From Hypoxylon rubiginosum (taxonomy: Eukaryota; Ascomycota; Sordariomycetes; Xylariales; Hypoxylaceae): a DNA stretch of 64,000 nt. Each line of letters opens with the position of its first letter. The stretch's first letter is position 1. The stretch covers positions 658,539 through 722,538 of the forward strand of contig CADCXA010000032.1 in assembly GCA_902806565.1 (NCBI GenBank), read 5' to 3'. Shown here piece after piece: positions 55,976-64,000 of the stretch. The position numbers and the translations under genes are program-made. The notes under the pieces were generated by a model that worked only from the letters and a program-made list of their open reading frames with translations, was not told the origin of the DNA and searched no databases.

Positions 55976-58914
55976 ATCAAACGTGGAATTCTTTTTAAAC
56001 TTCTCGGATGTCACTGGCTTTGCGGCACCTGGGGATCGAGGCCTCTAGTCTCTGTCTAGGCTTTTCCACAAAAGGCCGGTTGCGGTTTCAAGCTGAGAGT
56101 ACTTAGGAGAGTGCCGAAAGTACCCCTCGACTGTATTGGACATAGCTATCATGGTGTTGGTCCTTGGCTACTCGTATGGGACCGTGACTTGAGCATCGTA
56201 GGAGATCAGACACTCATCTTTTTAGTTTGTGCGTATACCCACAGTTGGTTTCACAGCCTTTAGCTCAACGTACTAAGTGGAATGATTGGCCTCGTGATAA
56301 TAGGGCTTCTTGAACTTGGGACTAGAGTGATCGGCCCAGCAGCGTTTCAAGGAGTGGTCCTCGAGACGTAATACGACAACCTGCTAGTTACTCATAAGGC
56401 GGTTCTCTAGGGAGCTTCACTAGAGATACGTAGCTCATGTACCTTAACAGGCCAGCTCTTAGGGAGCTATGAAATCTCGCACTACCTCAACCCCCTAGGA
56501 ACGGTGACGAGTAGACTCGTGACCCTTGGTTGCCGGTTTTCCTATCAATGTCGCCACTAGGCCAATCTCTATTGCTGATGTTTTCAAGGCGCCCCAGACG
56601 TACACGCCGTGATGCGCAAGTCATTCTAGGTTCCAGGGACGGGGAGTCGTCTTGGCGTAGGGGTCAAGTATTCAGGTGCCCTGTAACTCACCAAGTGCTA
56701 AAGAAACAAGTGGAGGAACGCTCCAGGAAAGCCCCGGAGGTAGAGAGACACGAGTTGAGGGCGTGAGTAATGGCGTGCTTCCTTGAGTGGAAGGTCTCGT
56801 CTACTATGAATGTTGCTTACCGTCAAGACCACGTTATCAACAGGGTATCTGGGTAAGCAGGCAGTTTCTACGTTACAGAAAGGCCATCTCAGACCTACAT
56901 CTAGTGAGTCCCCGCGTTGAGTTATATATAACGTATACATTCACTTAGTGAGGTAAGAGGAGCTCTGAGGCAGAGGTAAAGCACGAGTATCATCTACGTC
57001 ATTGAAGTGCTACTCAACTTATTCTGTCGGTTGCTAAAGTGATAGTAAGGCGATATGATGAAGCAGAGGTGAGGGCGCGGACATGGTATACGATACATTC
57101 GAGACGCGACTTGAGATACGAGGACCTGAGACGCGAGGACCTGAGGCGTGAAGCTGGTGATGGGTTGTACTTACCTCACGACCTATGTTTAATGCCCAGA
57201 ATGACGATATGTGAATTGATTTCAATTGCTGGGTTTACCTGTAGGTTCACCTTGTAGGTTCACCTAGGCTACTCCCTCTCTGGTAGTGTAGTTAATGGTA
57301 TGTGGGATGTGGGATGTTAATATATACGAGGATTAAGAGACGGTGAAGATAGTTGACTGGAAATTTGTAAATGGGGATAGCTAGATATGTGAGTTGTTTG
57401 GGTAGGTGTGGTTGTTTGGGTAGATGTGGTTAACGATGACACCGGCAGAAGGCATGAGGCTATTAAAATGAGGCGATATGGATGAGATATAGAGTTAGTA
57501 ACCTGGTTACCCGCCAACGCCTTCTTGGCTAAATATACGAGATAAAATTGCTCGATATCGAATATTGCGCACTTAGTTACCTAGGTGGCTTATTAATGTC
57601 CTATAATAGCGTTAATGTGTGAACATAGAATTAATATATGTATTTATGTGTTTAATATGGCCTAGTTGATTATGTATGCACCTTCCTGGAATAAATCTAC
57701 TGCTCTCTATTGATATGGGACTCTACTGATATGGGATACATCCCTAGCTTGAATGTATGCGTTGGTCTACCTCTTCATGGCAGCGCGCTTACATATACGA
57801 AGCTACGTATGTGTACGCCTACTTATATCTCCTCTCGCGGAAGCGTCAACGTGGCGCGAAGCTCGCCGCGCAAACAAAAAAAAAATAAGTAAGCACATCT
57901 ATGAACCCGACGCAATGGTAGTCCAGCCTAACCCCGTTCGCCCATCTCCAATCCTGTCGAAATCGTCTCGCCCCGTTACCAATTCATCGAACTCGGGTTC
58001 AGCCTCCTCCTCCGTATCAACCTTTAGGTCTACGGGACCCTGCTCTACTCTTCCATAACCTCTGTACTCTTCCATAACACTGGACTCTTAACATACGACA
58101 CGTTCTTTAATAATAGACCCTCCCTCTACTAAGGGCCCCTTCGAGCCCCTTCGCGTTGTCGTGGGCACACGTTGTCGCCTGTATAGACTACCCAGCCCTG
58201 AACCATTCTTTAACGCGACAGCAAGAATATATCTCGCGAATATCCGTCTCTACTATTAACGGATCGACCCGTCGACCCGTCGACCTGGCCAGCTTGAAGG
58301 AACCGCTCTGTCTATACGGTACCACTGCAAGAGAGGTATGTGCTAGATTAAATCTTGCGAAATCGAAACAATATCATATGTATTCAAAAATTTTCTAATT
58401 ATGTTCTCATTTCAGAAGTCTCGTGACGTATCTCGAGTATCGCCAGGTATCTCGACAACTGCCGTAGGCAATAGGCCAGCAGAGACAAAGAGGTGCGACG
58501 AACTGTAAGTTTATATTTTGGCGAGCCTTGTAACAACTCTGACGATTACGGCAGCTCCGGGGCCCCGGTAATCACAAAGATACGTCAATATCCTGTCGGG
58601 AATATCAGGCAACGCAGATTACATAGCCTCGCAAACCCCGATCGACGACAATACTTCCAGTTCGACGAATAACGCCGCGCCCATAAACATGGAGCCCTCT
58701 TTTACGTGTACTCGGTTTATCCCCCCCATAGACAACGACAAAGACAAGACTACTCAGCCCTATGTCCTCATGAATTTGCAGGCTCGGGCAGCTGGGTTTG
58801 GCTCGGTCCCGAGTGTTAAAATCAAGGATCTCTCCGGCTACCTTTTCGCGTACGTTAGTGTAAACATAAACCTGGAATATTCGACCTGGCTCTAGTATCT
58901 AACGGTTAAATCAA
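55976..58914. other. Gene-poor stretch before the AT-rich block
   Basis: About 2.9 kb of normal base composition without a supported gene. Short frames near 57753-58398 and 58689-58895 have no recognised domain. Small direct repeats occur: TTGTTTGGGTAGGTGTGG twice near 57395-57435 and GACCCGTC twice near 58264-58280. Probably decayed sequence. Confidence 0.4.
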
Positions 58915-61900
58915 ATTAATTAAGTTAAATAAATTACTTTTATTTAAATTAAATAAAGTTAAACTAAATATTTGAATAATTAGCGATTAATTAAAATAAT
59001 TTTAATTAATTTAATATATTTAACTAATAAAAAGGCTTTTTAAGTTTAAAAACTTATAATAAAAATTTAAACTATTAAATTTTATTATAATATTTATTAT
59101 TTTATAATATAAAATTAAATTTTATAATAAATATATATTTATTAATTACTTTTTAATTAAGTAATTAATAAGGTTTTATTTATTTAATTTTAACTAGTTA
59201 TTTTATTAATTAAAAAAAAAAGTTAATTAATTTAAATAAATTTTTAAAATTTTCTAATTAAATAATTTAAATTAAGTTAATTATTAATTAAATTAATTAT
59301 ACGATTAATTTAATTTAAATATTATTAATATTTATTTAAAAATAAAATAAACACGTAAAATTTAAAAATGTTTTTTAATTAAACTTATAACGTAATATTA
59401 CGTTATATATTATATTGTTTTAATATTATAAATTAAGTAAAAACCTATTTTTTATTTTTTAAATATAAGTAAAATAATAATTTTATTTAATAATAATTTA
59501 TATTTATAAAAAAAAATCTTTTTATTTTATTTAACTTAATATTTAATAAAATATATTCTAAAAAAAGTTTATATTAAAAAAGCTTTATTTTTTCCGTTAA
59601 TATTTTTATATTTAAAGTATATTTAACATTGCTAGTTTTAAAAAATATTATCTTTAATTTTTTTTATAATTATTATAATAATTTAATTATTTTTATTTAA
59701 GCTTTAATAATAATATATATATAATAAATATTAAATAATAACTTTAAAAATAAAAAATATTATATATAAATATAAGATTTTTACTTTTTATTAAAACCTG
59801 GTTTCGTTATATTTATTATTTATTTTATATATTTTTTTTGGCGGGTAAAATCGTTTAAGCTTATGTATTTTTTTTATTTTTTATATATAGTTTTTAATTA
59901 AAATATATATTAATTAATTATTTTTTATAGGTGAAATTTAAGCTTATGAACCGTATGTAACAATAAATTAACTATGTTTATTAATTATTAATTTTTTTAA
60001 ATTTTAATTAATTTAAAATTTTAATTTTAATATAATTAAAATATATATTAATTAATTATATAAATCGATTATATAAATTAACCATTTTCACGTTAAATTT
60101 ACTTATATAATTATACGTTAAAAATAAAAAAATAAGTATTTTAATTTAAATATTATTTAAATAAAATAATAAACTTATTTATAAACTATTAAACGTTAAT
60201 AAAATAATTTTATAAATAAGTTTATTATTTTATTTAAATAATATTTAAATTAAAATATTTATTTTTATTTTATTTTATTTTTTAAAGTTTATATTAAAAT
60301 TAATTCTTTTATAGTTACTTTAAATATTTTATATAAAATATTTAGTTAACTAATAATAATAAAAACCTGTTAAATTTAAAAGTTAATTAAATTAAATTTA
60401 AATTTTTTATTTAAAAAATATATAATTTTTATATTATTTTTATATATAAAATTTTAATTTAAAAGCCTATTTAATAAAAGTTTATTTATTTTTAGTTACC
60501 GGTTAATTCTTAGATTTAATAGAACCGGGCACGATTAAAAAGTTATAATTTTTAAATTATATTATACTTTTTTTTTTTTCTTTTTTTTTATCTTTTTTTT
60601 TCGGATATATTAATATAATAACAGTAAAATAAAAATAATTAAAAATAACGGCGTAAACCTTAATATATACTTTTAATTAAAACAAATTAATTATTTTAAA
60701 TAAACGTATTTTTTTTATATTTAAATTTTAGTTTATTTTATAAAAATTAATTTAAAAAATATAACGTTAATTATAAACTTAAAATAAATAAATATAATTT
60801 AATTATTATATTTTAATTAAATTTATAAAATATAATATATAATATAAAATTATTTACACGTTATATTTTTAAAAAAACTTAAATAATTTTAATTGTTTTT
60901 TTAACGTTAAATATATTAATTAATTTAAATATATTATATTTTTAAAATATTATATTATAAAATATCTAGTTAAATTTTAAATATTTAATAAAATATTAAA
61001 TATTAAAATAGTTTTTAAATATATAAATAAATATAACATATTATAATATTTTTTAAATAAAATTAAAAATTATAATTTTATTATATTTAGTTTTTATTAA
61101 TTGTTTTAATTTATTTTTTAATAAAACTTTTTTTATTTTATATAAAAATTTAATTTTTTTAATTATTATAATAAAGTTTTATTTTTATATTAGTAATTTT
61201 TAATTTAAATAATAACTATGTTATTATTTATTTTAAATTATATTTAACTTAAAATAACTTAAAAAACATTTTAATTAATATATTTAAAATATTTTATAAA
61301 AAAGTGTGTATTTTTATAATATATAGTTATTTAATTATATAAAAAGTTTTATAAGTTTTTTAAAAGAAAAAAAATAAAAAAAATTTTATTATAAGGTAAT
61401 TATATAATTTTTTATAAAACACTAATTATTATATTTTATTATATTATAAATAATTTTAATAAAATAACTATTAAATTATAAAAATTTTATTTAATAAAAA
61501 TTAAAAAGTTTTTTAAAATTTATAATAAATATAAATAAGTTTTTACGTTAAAATTATAAAAATAATAAAATATTATAAAAAATATTTTATTAATTAAAAA
61601 TTTCTAATTAATTAATTATATAAACGAAATTAAATAATTAATTTTAAAAAAATATATTTATATAATATAATATTTATAATATAAAAAGCTTTTATTTTAT
61701 TTTTAATTTTATTATAAAATATTTTTAAAATTATAATATTATATTAATATATAATATAAAGAAATTTAAAACTATAAAAAATAAGTTTTTTTTTTTTTAA
61801 AATTATTTATAGTTTCTAATAATATATTTTATAAATTATAAATATATTTATTTAATTTATTAAATATAATATAAATATTATTATAATAATAATTTATAAT

Positions 61901-64000
61901 ATTAATACCTTTAAAAATAATATTTATTTAACGTTAAATATATAAGTTACGGTTTTTTTATTTTATTATTAAATAGTTAAATATAAATATACTGTTTATT
62001 AATAATAATAATAATTAATAATTAATATATTAAAAAGTAAATTTATAATTAATAATAAAATAAAATTACGTTAAAAATTATAATAAACTTTTTACGGTAT
62101 TTTTATTAATATTATATTTTATAATTTATTAAAATATATATTATTTAAATTTATATTATTAAATATTTAAATATTTATAATTATATAGTTTTTATATATA
62201 ATATTTTTATTAGTTTAAAAAATATTTTTATATATAATAAAAATAAGAAATAAAAAAATATAAAAGTGTATATTTTAAAAATTTAAACTTACTGAAGTAA
62301 TTTATTATTTTTTTTTAAATTAATTTCTAGTTATTTATATTACGGTATTAATAAAATAAAAATAACATTTCTTAAAAATTATATTCTTTTATTTAAGTTT
62401 TAATAGAAATTTAAGTAATTTATTATTAAAAATAATAACGAATTTCTTATTTATTAATATATTTTAAAATTTATTAAAAACTTAACTTAATTTTAAAGAA
62501 TTTATAAACGGTTTAAATTTATAAAAAATGTTATATTATTTTTATATAAAACTATAAAAATAATTTTTTTAATAAACGTAAAAAACAAGTTAAATAAATT
62601 ATTATTATTAAAATTAAATTATTTTTATATTAATTTTTTTAATATTAATTTTATTACTTAATTATTATTAATATAATAACTTTTATAATTTTATTTTATT
62701 AGTAATATATATTTAAGAAAAGTTTAAATAAGGAATTTTAATTAAAAACTATAAAATAATAAATTAAAATTAATAAAAAAAAAAATTAAAATAGTTATAT
62801 TATAAGTTATTAATATATTAATATATTATTTTAATTTATTATTAATAATAACTAATAATAAAATAATTATTTTATAAAAATAAATAATATTAATTTTTTT
62901 TAATATTAAAATATTAATATTTTTTATGTTAATAATATTTATATTTTAATAATATATATATAAATAAGTTGTTAATAATAGTAATTTTATCTAAAAAAAA
63001 AATAATAACTAAGTTATTATTAAAAATATTTTTAAAATAAAAATAAATTATTATATATTTTAATATAAATAATTTATTAAAAGTAATTTTACGAATTAGT
63101 ATTAATGTAATTTATTTATAGATTTTAACATTTAAATAATATTTATAAAACCAAGTTTAATTTATTAATATTTTAATATAATTAATATTATTATAAATAT
63201 TTTTTTTATATTTAAAATTTAATAAAATTATAATAAAAAACTTTAAATAAGGTTAATTATAAGTAACTTATAAATTACTTATTATATTTTTAAAAAACTT
63301 ATAAAAAACCCACGGATATATTTTTATTAAAAATTTTTAAAATATATTTTTAAATTATATTAAATATATATATATATTTTTAATAAAATAAAAAATATTA
63401 ATAAAATAATTATTATTATAATTATTAAAATAATTAAATAGGTATTTAAATATTTATTTATTTATATAAAAAAAACCTATAAATAATTTATAGGTAATTT
63501 ATAAGTTTATAAATAGTGGGTTATTTTAATATAATTTAATTTTAAGTATATTTTAAATTTATAAATAAATTTAATATTAATATTAAAACTATTATTAATA
63601 AAAAATATAATAATTAATATTAAAAATTTAAAAGTTTTAAATAAAAATTTAAAAAAAATTAACGTTTTTTAAGGCTAAATTAAAATTAATAATTTATTTA
63701 TTTTATTATTTATATAGCGTATTTTAACCAAAATAAGGTTAATAATTATAATAATATTTATTAAAATTATTAAATTATTAATATAATATAAATTATTTAT
63801 AATTTTATTTATAATAATTATAATATAAATTATTTTTATTAACGAATTACTAGTTTAAGAAAAGCTAATAATTAAATTATTAATATTATTATATTATTTA
63901 TTAATATATTAAAAAAGTTAATTTTAATTTAAAAAATATATTATAATAATAATAATAAGCTGGTTTTAATACTAAGAAAATAACGTTAAAATTTACAGTG
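58915..64000. repeat. Extreme A+T block with RIP-like pattern
   Basis: From a sharp border at about 58,915 the sequence is almost only A and T to the end of the window. The remaining C and G fall mostly in CpG (ACGTT, AACG, CGTTA), while CpA and TpG are rare. That is the reverse of ordinary methyl-C decay and matches repeat-induced point mutation, which converts CpA to TpA. No reading frame or transposon family is recoverable. Most likely a heavily mutated repeat cluster, a subtelomeric or centromeric-type block. Confidence 0.8.
60132..60264. repeat. 55-bp inverted repeat inside the AT-rich block
   Basis: Arms 60132-60186 and 60210-60264 are complementary at 54 of 55 positions, with a 23-base loop (60187-60209) holding AAACGTTAA. 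The single mismatch, G at 60137 against T at 60259, is of transition origin (C to T on the other strand). Far beyond chance even in A/T-rich DNA. Confidence 0.85.

Noticed and set aside
59386..59407. 22-bp perfect palindrome containing TAATATTAC, the nonanucleotide of circular ssDNA virus origins
   Set aside because: In nearly pure A/T DNA this 9-mer is likely by chance, the surrounding stem is not GC-rich as in such origins, and no Rep-type gene is recognisable in the window.
1..64000. CRISPR arrays, rRNA genes, telomeric repeats and autonomous transposon coding regions
   Set aside because: None seen: no spaced direct repeats of CRISPR type, no TTAGGG array, and no recognisable transposase or reverse transcriptase frame; the AT-rich block is too mutated to tell what it once held.

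Overview
This window is nuclear DNA of a filamentous ascomycete (Pezizomycotina, most likely Sordariomycetes). The evidence is short GT-AG introns of about 50-120 bp with CTRAY-type branch sites, fungal protein families (Clr5, NB-ARC/TPR NLR, fungal rhodopsin-domain protein, CYP504-like P450), conserved genes with ascomycete-like exon structure, and a 5 kb block of extreme A+T with a RIP-like dinucleotide pattern. The genus cannot be fixed from sequence alone.

Layout. (1) About 1-16 kb is an accessory stretch in which most genes are damaged: a rhodopsin-domain pseudogene, a CYP504-like cytochrome P450 with two frame breaks, a monocarboxylate-type MFS transporter with one frame break, a Clr5-domain gene with one, an intact secreted phytase-like/esterase-like protein, an unknown 296-aa gene, a TPR relic, and an NB-ARC/TPR NLR gene carrying an in-frame TAG and a frameshift. 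(2) About 17-31.5 kb is conserved housekeeping core: a mitochondrial-type J protein, the mitochondrial porin VDAC, asparagine synthetase (10 exons, several tiny), the SUMO E2 Ubc9, the peroxisomal import factor Pex19 with a C-terminal CaaX box, a conserved unknown, and an Mcp2/ADCK1-type ABC1 kinase. I could reconstruct all exon junctions of these genes in frame. (3) About 32.7-52.1 kb holds eight consecutive genes that match no family I recognise confidently, nearly all intronless: a 725-aa protein with the layout of a DEAH helicase but degenerate motifs, a protein with two CCHC zinc knuckles, two long coiled-coil proteins (one with a Cys/His-rich tail) and four orphans. A roughly 700 bp repeat element with an 80 bp near-perfect palindrome lies inside this block. 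(4) About 54-56 kb is a heavily decayed GMC oxidoreductase pseudogene. (5) From about 58.9 kb to the end the DNA is nearly pure A/T with residual C mostly in CpG, and contains a 55 bp inverted repeat with one mismatch.

The core genes work in mitochondria (J protein, porin, ABC1 kinase), the nucleus (Ubc9), peroxisomes (Pex19) and amino-acid synthesis; they form no pathway together. The most interesting part is the orphan block. A helicase-like protein, a zinc-knuckle protein and coiled-coil scaffolds side by side would suit a ribonucleoprotein-type function, but that is inference only.
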